Source of the DNA: CAVRTJ01 sp964507185
GTDB lineage: Bacteria; Acidobacteriota; UBA4820; DSQY01
Direction of reading: 5' to 3'
Assembly: GCA_964507185.1 (NCBI GenBank)
Contig: CAZDOY010000015.1
Location: 4,508-68,507 of the forward strand
DNA length: 64,000 nucleotides
Part shown: positions 7,583 through 15,853 of the stretch, in pieces
Layout: every line of letters starts with the position of its first letter
Position numbering within the stretch: position 1 is the first letter of the stretch
The notes under the pieces: model-generated
The model's input: the letters and a program-made list of their open reading frames with translations, nothing else
Databases searched by the model: none
What the model was told of the DNA's origin: nothing
Made by a program: the position numbers and the translations under genes

Positions 7583-8989
7583 ATGGCAGAGAGAGCGCGG
7601 GACGACAAGGCGGTCTGCTTCCGGCATCCAACCGTAACGGCACGCAGGCATTGCTTCCACTGCAGGAGACCAATCTGTCCCAAGTGCCAGCACCGCATCG
7701 AAGGCCACATCTTCTGCTCGAAGCACTGCGCAAAGGCGCAGAAGAGGGCCGAAGCATGGCGGAGGTTGGTGCACTGGAACGAGAAGGCCCTCAGCGGAGT
7801 CTGGTTCCGGGTCGTCATATTCGGCGGGATAGTCATCCTGGGATCGCTGGCGATCTGGCTGTCGTCGCGGGCGGACCGGTTCTTTTCGGGGCCCGATATC
7901 GCCGTGCCGGTGTTCAAGCGGGTTCATGAAAGGAGCATCGACCAGGAGAAGATCGACTGGAATTCTCCGGGCGCCGTTGCCATCCAATCACCCGCTCCCG
8001 GCAGCGTCCTTTCGACGAACACCGTCTCCGTCTCGGGCGTGGCGCCCAGAGAAGCCATGGTCGGACTCTACGTGAACGGGCGCAAGGTGGACGCGCAAAT
8101 GGCCGCGGACGGAAAGTGGCACTTCGACGCGGTCCCCATGGACGGGCGCCGAAACGTCATCCAGGCTCGCTATTTCGACAACAAGGGCAATTCATCCTTC
8201 AGCCCCGCCGTCACGGTCAATCTGCTGACCCGGCCGGCGGCGCCCCTGGTGGCGGAGAAAACAACCGCCCCGGAACCGCCCGTGGACGGGCTGAACCTGA
8301 TCCGGGCGCCCGTGGGGAACAGGCAGGTCCTGCTTACCTTCGACGGAGGGTCGGACGCCAACGCCACGAGCATGATCCTGGACATTCTCGAGCGTGAGAA
8401 GATCCACGCCACCATCTTCCTGACGGGCGAATACATGAAGCGCTACCCGGAGCTGGTCAGACGGATCGCGGAAGACGGTCACACGGTGGGGAACCATACC
8501 TACAGCCACCCCCACCTCACCACCTACTCGTTTAACGAGCGCCAGCAAACCCTCACGGGAGTCACGCAGGCCTTCCTGAAAAGCCAGCTGGACCGTGCGA
8601 ACGAGGTGTTCAGGCTCATCACCGGCCGCAACATGTCCCCGTACTGGCGGGCGCCGTTCGGCGAGTTCAACCGGCAGATCCTCCGGTGGGCGGCGGACGA
8701 CGGCTACCGCGCGGTTTACTGGACGCCCCACCTGGACACGCTCGACTGGGTCAACTCGCCGTCCAGCCCTCTGTACCACGGCCCCAAACAGATACTCGAC
8801 AAGATTCTGCGCCAGGCCGACAACGGCCCGTCGGGCGTGGACGGGGGGATCATTCTGATGCACCTGGGGAGCGGGCGGCCGGAAGACGCCCGCGCTGACG
8901 TGATTCTCCAGCCGCTCATCGACGATCTCAGGTCCGAGGGGTACACGTTTACGACCGTAGACAAGGTCGGATGGCCGAAAAAAGGATAG
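7583..8989 (+). CDS. Membrane-anchored NodB-type polysaccharide deacetylase with N-terminal zinc finger
   Basis: The 468-residue protein has four parts. Residues 10-50 are a Cys/His-rich finger (Cys12, His15, Cys24, Cys27, Cys32, Cys35, Cys45, His48, Cys49) resembling a B-box. Residues 74-95 are a membrane helix. Residues 130-215 look like an Ig/glucodextranase-type beta domain (SPAPGSVLSTNTVSVSGVA). Residues 245-465 are a NodB (CE4) domain: TFDGGS at 252-257, His305 and His309 in NHTYSHP, RAPFGEF at 356-362, the Asp385/Asp388 region and LMHLGSG. The second Asp of the usual TFDDG motif, a metal ligand, is Gly here. The finger should face the cytoplasm and the catalytic part the periplasm, acting on wall or surface glycans. 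The start was chosen to include the complete finger; there is no strong ribosome site. Confidence 0.82.
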   Translation: MAERARDDKAVCFRHPTVTARRHCFHCRRPICPKCQHRIEGHIFCSKHCAKAQKRAEAWRRLVHWNEKALSGVWFRVVIFGGIVILGSLAIWLSSRADRFFSGPDIAVPVFKRVHERSIDQEKIDWNSPGAVAIQSPAPGSVLSTNTVSVSGVAPREAMVGLYVNGRKVDAQMAADGKWHFDAVPMDGRRNVIQARYFDNKGNSSFSPAVTVNLLTRPAAPLVAEKTTAPEPPVDGLNLIRAPVGNRQVLLTFDGGSDANATSMILDILEREKIHATIFLTGEYMKRYPELVRRIAEDGHTVGNHTYSHPHLTTYSFNERQQTLTGVTQAFLKSQLDRANEVFRLITGRNMSPYWRAPFGEFNRQILRWAADDGYRAVYWTPHLDTLDWVNSPSSPLYHGPKQILDKILRQADNGPSGVDGGIILMHLGSGRPEDARADVILQPLIDDLRSEGYTFTTVDKVGWPKKG

Positions 8990-9020
8990 TGTCGGAACGC
9001 GGCTGCGCGGTGGGCACGCC

Positions 9021-9857
9021 TTACTTCTTGCGGCGCCTCCTGGGCTTGGCCGTCTTGGCCGGAGGTTCGACGATCTCTTCCTCGCCTTCCTCCTCGTCCT
9101 CCAGGCTCCGCCCCTTGCGGCCGAGGGTTATGGGATAGGCGCCGTCCACCTTCTTGCCGATGTGGATGATCTTGCTCTTCTGGGCCTCGGCGAGAAAAGC
9201 CTTGAACTGCGAGAACCCGAAGGTCTTTTCGTCGAAAGTGGGGCTGAGCTGCAGCATTCTCTGCTTCAACAGCGAGGAATCGACGCTCCGGTCCTCGTCT
9301 TCGAGGAGGGCGATGGCCCTGCGCAGGAGCGAGAAAGCCTGCTCGAGGTCCTTTGGGTCGGCCTCCGGCTCTTTGCCCGCCGATTCCGCCGCGATCTGCT
9401 CGCGGGTGGGAATGTTGTCGTAGGCCAGGTACTCGTTGCAGTTGCGCATGACGACCGAGGAGGTGGTCTTGCGCATACCGATGATGACGACCTTCTTGTT
9501 GTAGGCCTGCAGGCGCGATATCAGGGGCAGGAAGTCGCTGTCGCCCGAGAGGATCGCGAAGACGTCGATGTGCGGATTGGCCAGGCAGGCTTCAAGCGCG
9601 TCGACGGCCAGCTGGATGTCGGCGCCGTTCTTGTCGCCGCCGGCGTAGATGCTGGGGCGCTCCACCAGGTCTACGCCGTTTTCGGCCAGGACCTTGCGGA
9701 ACTGGGAGAACTTTCCCCAATCGCCGTAGGCCTTCTTGAGAATGATGATCCCCTTCTCCCTCAGGGCGTAGAGGACGCGGCTGATGTCGAGCTGCCCGTT
9801 GTCGAAATCGATGAACAGGGCAATCCTCGGCGTGGAATTGTTTATCACTTCTTGCAC
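9021..9857 (-). CDS. NYN-domain protein with OST-HTH/LOTUS domain (LabA/DUF88-like)
   Basis: The N-terminal half is a NYN (PIN-like) nuclease fold. FIDFDN supplies the first acidic residues, GADIQLAVDALE the second set and LSGDSDFLPLISRL the third, so the acidic metal site appears complete. Residues near 175-240 form a winged-helix OST-HTH/LOTUS-like domain (LLKQRMLQLSPTFDEKTFGFSQFKAFL), which binds RNA in related proteins. The tail is acidic, then ends in a basic PRRRRKK cluster. The family is thought to process or bind RNA. I chose the GTG preceded by GGAGG at 8-base spacing; a GTG 13 codons upstream has no such site. Confidence 0.85.
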   Translation of the reverse strand: MQEVINNSTPRIALFIDFDNGQLDISRVLYALREKGIIILKKAYGDWGKFSQFRKVLAENGVDLVERPSIYAGGDKNGADIQLAVDALEACLANPHIDVFAILSGDSDFLPLISRLQAYNKKVVIIGMRKTTSSVVMRNCNEYLAYDNIPTREQIAAESAGKEPEADPKDLEQAFSLLRRAIALLEDEDRSVDSSLLKQRMLQLSPTFDEKTFGFSQFKAFLAEAQKSKIIHIGKKVDGAYPITLGRKGRSLEDEEEGEEEIVEPPAKTAKPRRRRKK

Positions 9858-9899
9858 GTTAATTACCTCCAAACCATACAATAATCCGGCGGACACCCG

Positions 9900-10075
9900 C
9901 TTGGCAAGCGCGGGGGGCCATCTGGGGTACGGAATTCGCGGGAAGAACAGGAGGAGGGGAGGACGGACAATCTGGGATTCTGATTGAGGATTTGAACTGA
10001 GGCCGGGTCGGGCCTTCGGAGCGGTGGTCTCCGGCCGGCGATTCGCAGACCCGGCTCCGGAGGCCTCACCGCGCC
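9900..10075 (-). repeat. Possible degenerate intergenic repeat fragment
   Basis: Read on the minus strand, this stretch has the order TTCAAATCCTCAATC then AATCCCAG then pyrimidine-rich blocks, resembling the repeat fragments near 22500, 24700 and 31680. The match is short and imperfect. No gene is seen between the NYN gene and the small membrane protein. Confidence 0.35.
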
Positions 10076-10097
10076 CCGGTCGATCGATCCCGGTCCC

Positions 10098-10313
10098 TCA
10101 GGCGGGATTTGTCCCGGACTTGTCGTTCCTGGTCCTGAGGGTGCTGATTCCGAGCAACTGGTAAGGCGGGCACCAGCCGACCGCGGCCGTGAAAACCAAT
10201 ACGAGTCCGATGAGTCCCCAGTAGGACTTGGGTCCCCAGAAAAGGAGACTGATCAGGAACAGCCCTGCGAGGCCGCGGACGACGCGTTCAACGGGATGTA
10301 TATTTACCTTCAT
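10098..10313 (-). CDS. DUF2892-type small membrane protein
   Basis: The 71-residue protein begins KVNIHPVERVVRGLAGLFLI, the pattern of DUF2892 (the YgaP transmembrane domain family), and has two close membrane helices separated by WGPKSYWG. The motif AAVGWCPPYQLLGIST with a conserved CPPY is typical. It has no rhodanese domain, unlike full YgaP. Relatives occur as single genes or next to sulfur-handling enzymes, but none is adjacent here. An AGGAGG box sits eight bases upstream of the ATG, strongly supporting the start. Confidence 0.88.
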   Translation of the reverse strand: MKVNIHPVERVVRGLAGLFLISLLFWGPKSYWGLIGLVLVFTAAVGWCPPYQLLGISTLRTRNDKSGTNPA

Positions 10314-10462
10314 GGATCGCTACCTCCTATGCACGGTTAAACCACACTTCGCGGCGGGTTATTCGAGAGGGGCGGATTGAAGGCTGTGACGGAGAGAGCG
10401 GACGCCGGTATTCGACATCGGCCTTCAATGGCATACCATAGGACGGGGAGGCGGAGACGCGC

Positions 10463-11143
10463 GTGAGGGACCCGGTTTACAGAAACCCGGTGCACAGGAA
10501 GGCCCTTGAGGACCAACTCAGATTGAGGGAGAAGAGGCTGTCCGCAGCCTTGCCGGACGACCCTCGGCTCGTGGGCGGCGCGGACGTGTCCTTCAACCTG
10601 TACGGAAAGACCTTCTGGGGCGTCGTGGTGGTGTGCGACGCGCAAAACGGTTTCGAGGTGGTGGATTCGGCGGTTGTGCGGATGGAGGTCGATTTCCCCT
10701 ACCTTCCCGGGTTGCTGGGTTTCAGGGAGGTGCCCGTCCTGGCAGCGGCCTTCCGGAAACTGCGGACGAAGCCGGAGGTCACCATCGTGGACGCCCAGGG
10801 CACGGCCCACCCCAGGCGCTTCGGGGCGGCGGCCCACCTGGGCGTTGAGCTGGGCGTCCCCACGGTGGGCTGCGCCAAGAGCCTTTTATGCGGCGAGGTG
10901 GACGAGCCGGCGGTGGAACGCGGGGGATGGTCGCCCATTCACCTGGACGGCGCAACTGTGGGTGCGGCGCTCCGCACGCGCAGGGGCGTCAAGCCCGTCT
11001 TCGTCTCGCCGGGACATCTGGCCGACCTGGCATCTTCCCTGGCGCTCGTTCTGGCCTGCGCGCCGCGCTACCGCCTGCCCGAACCCACGCGGGCGGCGCA
11101 CCGGCTGGTCAACGACGCGCGGCGGGCCGGGACTGATTCCTGA
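10463..11143 (+). CDS. nfi: Endonuclease V
   Basis: Endonuclease V cuts DNA one base beyond deaminated bases such as hypoxanthine. All family positions are visible: Asp41 in GADVSF, the YLPGLLGFRE wedge with Tyr80 and Glu89, Asp110 in VDAQG, His116 in HPRRFG, and Lys139 in VGCAKS. At 226 residues it matches the E. coli enzyme (about 223). The start is GTG with GGGGAGG ten bases upstream. It is followed after 25 bases by the prenyltransferase gene on the same strand; this is probably an operon of convenience. Confidence 0.93.
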   Translation: MRDPVYRNPVHRKALEDQLRLREKRLSAALPDDPRLVGGADVSFNLYGKTFWGVVVVCDAQNGFEVVDSAVVRMEVDFPYLPGLLGFREVPVLAAAFRKLRTKPEVTIVDAQGTAHPRRFGAAAHLGVELGVPTVGCAKSLLCGEVDEPAVERGGWSPIHLDGATVGAALRTRRGVKPVFVSPGHLADLASSLALVLACAPRYRLPEPTRAAHRLVNDARRAGTDS

Positions 11144-11168
11144 AGGGTTGTTCAAGGAGGGTATCCGA

Positions 11169-12071
11169 ATGGTCGCCATCGGTATCTGGTTCAAGGAGAC
11201 CCGGCCCCGCTTCCTCACCCTGAGTTTCGTTCTGCCCTTTCTGGGCGGAACGCTCGCGGCCTTCTACGGCGGTTTCTCGTGGGCGGACACGCTACCGGCC
11301 GCGGCGGGCATCGTCCTTCTTCACGTCAGTGTGAACACCTTGAACGACTATTGGGACTTCAAGAGCGGCCTGGACCTCAGGACGAGGCCCACGGCTTTTT
11401 CGGGCGGCAGCGGCATCCTTCCTGCGGGGCTGATGCGCCCGCGACAGGTTCTCGCACTCGGTCTGGGAAGCTTCGCCGCCGCGGTCCCCATCGGCATCTA
11501 TTTCGTTTGGAAGCGGGGCCCGGCCCTGCTTCCGCTATTGGTATTCGCCGCTGTGGCGGTCCTCTTCTACACGACCCGGTTCTTGAAAATCGGTTTCGGC
11601 GTGCCCGAGGTGGTGGCGGGCCTGGGACTGGGCATGCTGCCCGTTCTTGGAACCTGTTTCGTGAACCAGGGTTTCTACGACTGGCGGGCCGTCTACGCGT
11701 CGATGCCGGCGGGGCTTCTGGTCTTCAACCTGCTTCTCCTGAACGAGTTCCCGGACATCGAGGCTGACGGCGGGAAGGGCCGCAGAACCCTGCCCGTGCA
11801 GTTCGGCTGGAAGGCGGCGGCCGTCGTCTACGCCACGGCGACGGCGGCGGTCTACCTGTGGATCGCGGGAGGCGTCGCGAACGGGGCGCTGCCTGCCTGG
11901 TCGTGCCTGGCCTTTCTCACGCTCCCGGCAGCGATCGCTGCGGTGGCGGGTGTCTTCGGGCGTCGCGACCGGGGAAAGCTCGTGCGGTCCCTGGGCGCCA
12001 ACGTGCTCGTGGTTCTGCTCACGCAGGTGCTCATGGGCGCGGGCATCCTGATTCATTTGTGGGCGGCGTAG
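11169..12071 (+). CDS. UbiA-family prenyltransferase, MenA-like
   Basis: The 300-residue membrane protein has about eight hydrophobic helices. The first prenyl-diphosphate/Mg site is NTLNDYWDFKSGLD near residues 57-70 (N-x3-D-x3-D), followed by FSGGSGILPAG, a combination typical of MenA (1,4-dihydroxy-2-naphthoate polyprenyltransferase). The second acidic motif is NEFPDIEADGGKGRRTLP near residue 195. MenA makes demethylmenaquinone, which would fit respiratory use of menaquinone, but no other men gene is nearby and related UbiA enzymes look similar. AAGGAGGG lies just upstream of the ATG. Longer in-frame readings overlap nfi and are rejected. Confidence 0.82.
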   Translation: MVAIGIWFKETRPRFLTLSFVLPFLGGTLAAFYGGFSWADTLPAAAGIVLLHVSVNTLNDYWDFKSGLDLRTRPTAFSGGSGILPAGLMRPRQVLALGLGSFAAAVPIGIYFVWKRGPALLPLLVFAAVAVLFYTTRFLKIGFGVPEVVAGLGLGMLPVLGTCFVNQGFYDWRAVYASMPAGLLVFNLLLLNEFPDIEADGGKGRRTLPVQFGWKAAAVVYATATAAVYLWIAGGVANGALPAWSCLAFLTLPAAIAAVAGVFGRRDRGKLVRSLGANVLVVLLTQVLMGAGILIHLWAA

Positions 12072-12153
12072 GCACGACGGTCAATGGCCGGTGTTTTGGA
12101 AACAGATCCGACCGCCGGGCGGCCCTTCGCGCGCCCCGTGACCTGTCTCCCGG

Positions 12154-13722
12154 CTAGAAGATGGCGTCCATGGGCGCCTTCTCACCTGCGATGATCGCTT
12201 GGGCGTGTCCTGCCGCGACGGGCAGGGCCCGGTGGGTGAAATGGATGGCCGACTGCACCTTGTTGTGATAGAAGCGCGCCTCGCCGCTGTCTTCGAGGAA
12301 CGCGCGCAGGGCTTTCCCGTCCGCTTCGTCCACGCCTCTGTCAGCCAGGAGTTCCGTGAATCTGGTCCGCGCCAGCGAAGCCTGGTCGAGCAACAGCCAG
12401 CCGGACACGGCGTGACCCACGAGTTCGAGGACGGGTACCGCGTTGAGCAGCATGGGAAGCTGGGCGTCGCCCCGCTCCGGGAGCGCGGTCAGAACCGAAC
12501 CCAGGGCCTTGAGGAGTTCGGCAAGCCGGCGCGCGGACTGTCCCAGGATCACGTCATCCATGAGGCCCTCGGAGGCCTGCCCCATGAGCCCCATGAGGTG
12601 CCGGACGGGTTCGCCCGACTGCATCCGGAACTTGCGGCCCACGAGGTCCAGGGCCTGGATGCCGTTGGTGCCCTCGTAGATCGAGCAGATCTTCGCGTCG
12701 CGCAGGTACTGCTCAGCGGGGTATTCGGCGGTGTAGCCGTAGCCGCCGTACACCTGAAGGGCCCACTCTGTCACGCGGAAACCCCAGTCCGAACACCACG
12801 CCTTGCAGACNNNNNNNNNNNNNNNNNNNNNNNNNNNNNNNNNNNNNNNNNNNNNNNNNNNNNNNNNNNNNNNNNNNNNNNNNNNNNNNNNNNNNNNNNN
12901 NNNNNNNNNNCGCTCGCCGAAGACGAGGGTGCACGTCGGTGACCCGTGGATGCCCAGCTTGTGTTCGATGCCCGCGCAGGTCACGTCGTTGGCGACGCCT
13001 GGCGAACCGTCGGCGTTCAGGCGGATTTTCGGCACGACGAAGAGCGAGAGCCCCTTGGCGCCCGCCGGGGCCTCAGGCGTGCGCGCCAGGACCGCGTGGA
13101 TGATGTTGTCGGTCAGGTCGTGATCGCCCGAAGTGATGAAGATCTTCTGGCCCTGGATGCGATAGGTGCCGTCCGCCTGCTTGACCGCCTTCGTCTTGAT
13201 GTCGCCGAGGTCGCTGCCGGCCGTCGGCTCGGTGAGGCACATGGTGCCCGTCCACCGTCCGGTGATCATCGGCTCTACGAACCGCTTCTTCAGGTCGTCC
13301 GAGCCGAAGCTCTCGATGAGGTGCGCCGCGCCCCGCGTGAGCAGGACCGTCAGACTCAGGGACGTGTTCGCCCCCATGATGAACTCCGAGATGCCCGTTC
13401 CGACGCATTCGGGCAGGCCCATGCCGCCGAAGTCGGGACTTGCGGTCGGGCCGATCCAACCGTTGTCCGCCAGGTCCTCGTAGGCCTTATCGAAGCCGGG
13501 CGCCATCCGGACCTGTCCGCCCGTGTAGGTCGCCCCCACGCGGTCTCCGGCCGCATTGGCCCCGGCCACGCTGCCCCGGCAGACCTTGAGTGCTTCGTCC
13601 AGGATCATCGAGAAGTCGTCGGTCCCGAAATCTGAGAACCGGTCCGATGCCAGAATGTCCTTAAGGTCAAGCCATTCGAGCAGGTTAAACCGCACGTCGC
13701 GGTTGTCGTCCAGATAGCGCAT
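12154..13722 (-). CDS. Acyl-CoA dehydrogenase, interrupted by a scaffold gap
   Basis: The protein is an FAD-dependent acyl-CoA dehydrogenase of the long class with an extra C-terminal domain (PF12806-like). Before the gap it shows MCLTEPTAGSDLGD and KIFITSGDHDLTDNI (FAD and substrate contacts) and GIEHKLGIHGSPTCTLVFGE. After the gap come LQVYGGYGYTAEYP and IYEGTNGIQALDLVGRK. In relatives roughly 110-130 residues, including the helix with the conserved Arg, separate those two parts; the 100-base gap leaves only 33. Electrons would go to EtfAB, encoded at 59.8-61.6 kb. The ATG follows GAGGAGCGAGG; a GTG-type extension upstream is not supported. Confidence 0.88.
   Translation of the reverse strand: MRYLDDNRDVRFNLLEWLDLKDILASDRFSDFGTDDFSMILDEALKVCRGSVAGANAAGDRVGATYTGGQVRMAPGFDKAYEDLADNGWIGPTASPDFGGMGLPECVGTGISEFIMGANTSLSLTVLLTRGAAHLIESFGSDDLKKRFVEPMITGRWTGTMCLTEPTAGSDLGDIKTKAVKQADGTYRIQGQKIFITSGDHDLTDNIIHAVLARTPEAPAGAKGLSLFVVPKIRLNADGSPGVANDVTCAGIEHKLGIHGSPTCTLVFGEXXXXXXXXXXXXXXXXXXXXXXXXXXXXXXXXXXVCKAWCSDWGFRVTEWALQVYGGYGYTAEYPAEQYLRDAKICSIYEGTNGIQALDLVGRKFRMQSGEPVRHLMGLMGQASEGLMDDVILGQSARRLAELLKALGSVLTALPERGDAQLPMLLNAVPVLELVGHAVSGWLLLDQASLARTRFTELLADRGVDEADGKALRAFLEDSGEARFYHNKVQSAIHFTHRALPVAAGHAQAIIAGEKAPMDAIF
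12811..12910. other. Assembly gap (100 N) inside the acyl-CoA dehydrogenase gene
   Basis: Exactly 100 undetermined bases, the standard placeholder for a gap of unknown size. The flanks share no duplicated sequence. Comparison with family architecture suggests the true gap is nearer 350-400 bases, so the apparent frame continuity is coincidental. Confidence 0.9.
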
Positions 13723-13903
13723 CGATCCCTCGCTCCTCTCAATGAAGGGCCCGCGCACCGGAAGTCCGGACACGGACCGAGCCCGTGGTTCAGGAGCGAC
13801 AGTGTGACCGCGCACTCACACCGAGGCAACACGCGCTACGGTCGTAGCGGCGAGACAGGGGCACATGACCCGAAAGAGTGGCGGGGGAGGCAGGCGGGAC
13901 CGG

Positions 13904-14233
13904 TCAGCCGTCCATGTACCAGCCGAAGCGCATCAGGTCCGCCCGGCCGCCCTCGAAGACCACGCCCTCGGCTTCCAGAAGCGTGCGCTGAAGGGCCGCC
14001 CGGCCGTCGGCCTCGGGCAGGGAGATGGCGCCCCGGTTGTTGATAACCCGGTGCCAGGGGACGTCGTCCGAGTCGAGGGCGTGGAGCGCGTAGCCCACCA
14101 GCCGGGCGTGCCCCGGCATCCCGGCGGCCCGGGCGACCAGGCCGTAGCTGGAGACCCTGCCGGCCGGTATCTTTCTCACCGCGGCCCAGATCCTCTCGTA
14201 GGTCGACGTTCTGTCCCGCCGTCGCTCAGTCAT
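13904..14233 (-). CDS. Alkyltransferase-like protein (ATL)
   Basis: The 109-residue protein is the DNA-binding half of O6-alkylguanine-DNA methyltransferases: a helix-turn-helix with GRVSSYGLVARAAGMPGHARLVGYAL and the active-site region VPWHRVINNRG. The catalytic Cys of PCHRV is Trp60 here, the hallmark of ATL proteins, which bind O6-alkylguanine without removing the alkyl group and recruit nucleotide excision repair. The length fits ATLs (about 100-130). The ATG follows a weak GAGAGGT box; upstream extension would run into the divergent peptidase promoter. Confidence 0.9.
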   Translation of the reverse strand: MTERRRDRTSTYERIWAAVRKIPAGRVSSYGLVARAAGMPGHARLVGYALHALDSDDVPWHRVINNRGAISLPEADGRAALQRTLLEAEGVVFEGGRADLMRFGWYMDG

Positions 14234-14388
14234 CCCGTGACCTCTCAGCCTCCCCTGCGCATGGTATCGCCGGAAGAGGCGCAGGGGTAGTGGAAGCCCA
14301 CCGTTCGCCCCGGAATGACTTGGCAAGCGGCGCGCCATGCGCGTACCATAAAAGGAGGCCTCAGGCAGGGGCCGAGGAAGAGGGGAAA

Positions 14389-15732
14389 ATGAACATCTTG
14401 AAGGGCAGGCGTCTGTTGGACGCGTGTGCCGCGGTAGTGATGCTTGCGGGCATGGTGGCTGGTTTCATGACCGCTTCGGCCTGCAAGAATGAGCGGCGCG
14501 ATCTTCGATGCAACCACTACAGCATGCAGGCAAGCCTCGACCCGGCGCACCAGTTCATCCGCGCCAGCGTCCTCCTCCGCCTCAAGATTCCCTCCGACGA
14601 CCTCGACCACCTGACTTTCTTTTTGCACAGTCAGCTCAAGGTGGCCTCCGTGACGGGGCCGGGCATCGCGGGTTTTGAAGTGATTCCAACACAGGAGGGC
14701 GAGGCGCCCTTCATGCCCGAGGCCGATGCCGTTGTCGTAAAGCTGGATCGGAAGACCAGAAAGGACGACGTGGTGTCCCTGAGATTTCGCTACGGAGGCG
14801 TCGTCACAAAATGGCCCGCATGGTCTGCAAACCTCATTTCCAAGGACTGGACGGAAATCGGGATGTACTTTCCGTGGTACCCCTGCAATCTGGACTACGG
14901 CAACATGACTTACGACCTGGCGATCCATGCGGCTCCCGCGTATAAGCTGCGGAGCTATGCGGGCTACACCCGGGAGGGCGAGGCGTGGCGTTTCCGCTGC
15001 GACAGGCCGACGCGTGACATCGTGCTGACCGCATCCAGGACGATGCACACGCTCGAGGTCGCGAACAGGGATGTCAGGGTCTGGGTCCATTACAGCCGTA
15101 TTCAGAAGACAACGGCGCGGGACCTTTCGGATGATCTCGAGTGGCTCCTGCGCCTTTACAGCGGATGGTTCGGCGGTTCGATCAGCCCCCAGATAACGCT
15201 GATCGAGTCCCGGCGCACGAAGGGCGGGGGCTACGCGAGACCCGGCCTCATCGTTCTCGCGGGGCTCGACGACGTGCGTTACAAGAACGAGAGGGAGCAC
15301 TACATGCGCTATCTTGGCCACGAGAGCGCGCACCTCTGGTGGCATATGGCGCCGACCTCGTCCTGGGAGGACTGGCTCAACGAGAGCTTCGCGGAATACA
15401 CGGCTCTCCTCGCGGTCCGCCAGAGATTCGGGCCCGACGCCTTCAAGAAGCGGCTGGAGGAGAAGGCCCTGAAGATCGATGGCCTCCCGCCGGTTTGGGG
15501 TCTGGGCCGCACCGACTTTGCCAACGCCGCAACGGTTCAGGCCGTGCTCTACGATAAGGGACCGGTCCTGCTCTACACGCTCGACAAGATGATCGGGCGC
15601 GACAAGTTCATGGACCTGTGCAGGGCCATGGTCGCCGGCAACGTTTCCGACACGAAGACCTTTCTGAACACCCTCGAACGGCTCGACGGCAAGGACGTCA
15701 GGACGCGCTTCGAACAGATGCTCAAGGAGTGA
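14389..15732 (+). CDS. Secreted M1-like (gluzincin) metallopeptidase
   Basis: The 447-residue protein starts with a hydrophobic export signal ending near TASAC, possibly a weak lipobox. Residues 40-190 resemble the beta-rich N-terminal domain of aminopeptidase N. The catalytic core has HESAH at 311-315 and NESFAEY with Glu332 as third zinc ligand; the spacing is about two residues shorter than the usual 18. The G-x-M-E-N exopeptidase signature is replaced by GGGYARP near residue 280, so it may not be a classic aminopeptidase. It probably degrades peptides outside the inner membrane. AGAGGGGAAA lies just before the ATG. Confidence 0.82.
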   Translation: MNILKGRRLLDACAAVVMLAGMVAGFMTASACKNERRDLRCNHYSMQASLDPAHQFIRASVLLRLKIPSDDLDHLTFFLHSQLKVASVTGPGIAGFEVIPTQEGEAPFMPEADAVVVKLDRKTRKDDVVSLRFRYGGVVTKWPAWSANLISKDWTEIGMYFPWYPCNLDYGNMTYDLAIHAAPAYKLRSYAGYTREGEAWRFRCDRPTRDIVLTASRTMHTLEVANRDVRVWVHYSRIQKTTARDLSDDLEWLLRLYSGWFGGSISPQITLIESRRTKGGGYARPGLIVLAGLDDVRYKNEREHYMRYLGHESAHLWWHMAPTSSWEDWLNESFAEYTALLAVRQRFGPDAFKKRLEEKALKIDGLPPVWGLGRTDFANAATVQAVLYDKGPVLLYTLDKMIGRDKFMDLCRAMVAGNVSDTKTFLNTLERLDGKDVRTRFEQMLKE

Positions 15733-15744
15733 CCGGGCGCCTGA

Positions 15745-15853
15745 GGTGCCCGGTAAATAGTGAATAGCGATCAGATCGAGGGTTTGCCTTCGCAAGCCTG
15801 CCGCATGCAGTCCTTAAATCCGCATTTCCAAATTCCCCTTCCCACATCGAACA
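15745..15853 (+). repeat. Degenerate intergenic repeat fragment
   Basis: Between two convergent genes, the sequence GCGATCAGATCGAGGG is followed by AAATCCGCATTTCCAAATTCCCC and then by CAGGTCTTTCTCCTTTCGAA. These blocks resemble the GTGATCGAG-type and AAATCC/TTCCCAAATCC-type parts of the repeats at 21.7-22.6 kb and 31.5-31.7 kb. The copy is short and eroded. Confidence 0.45.
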
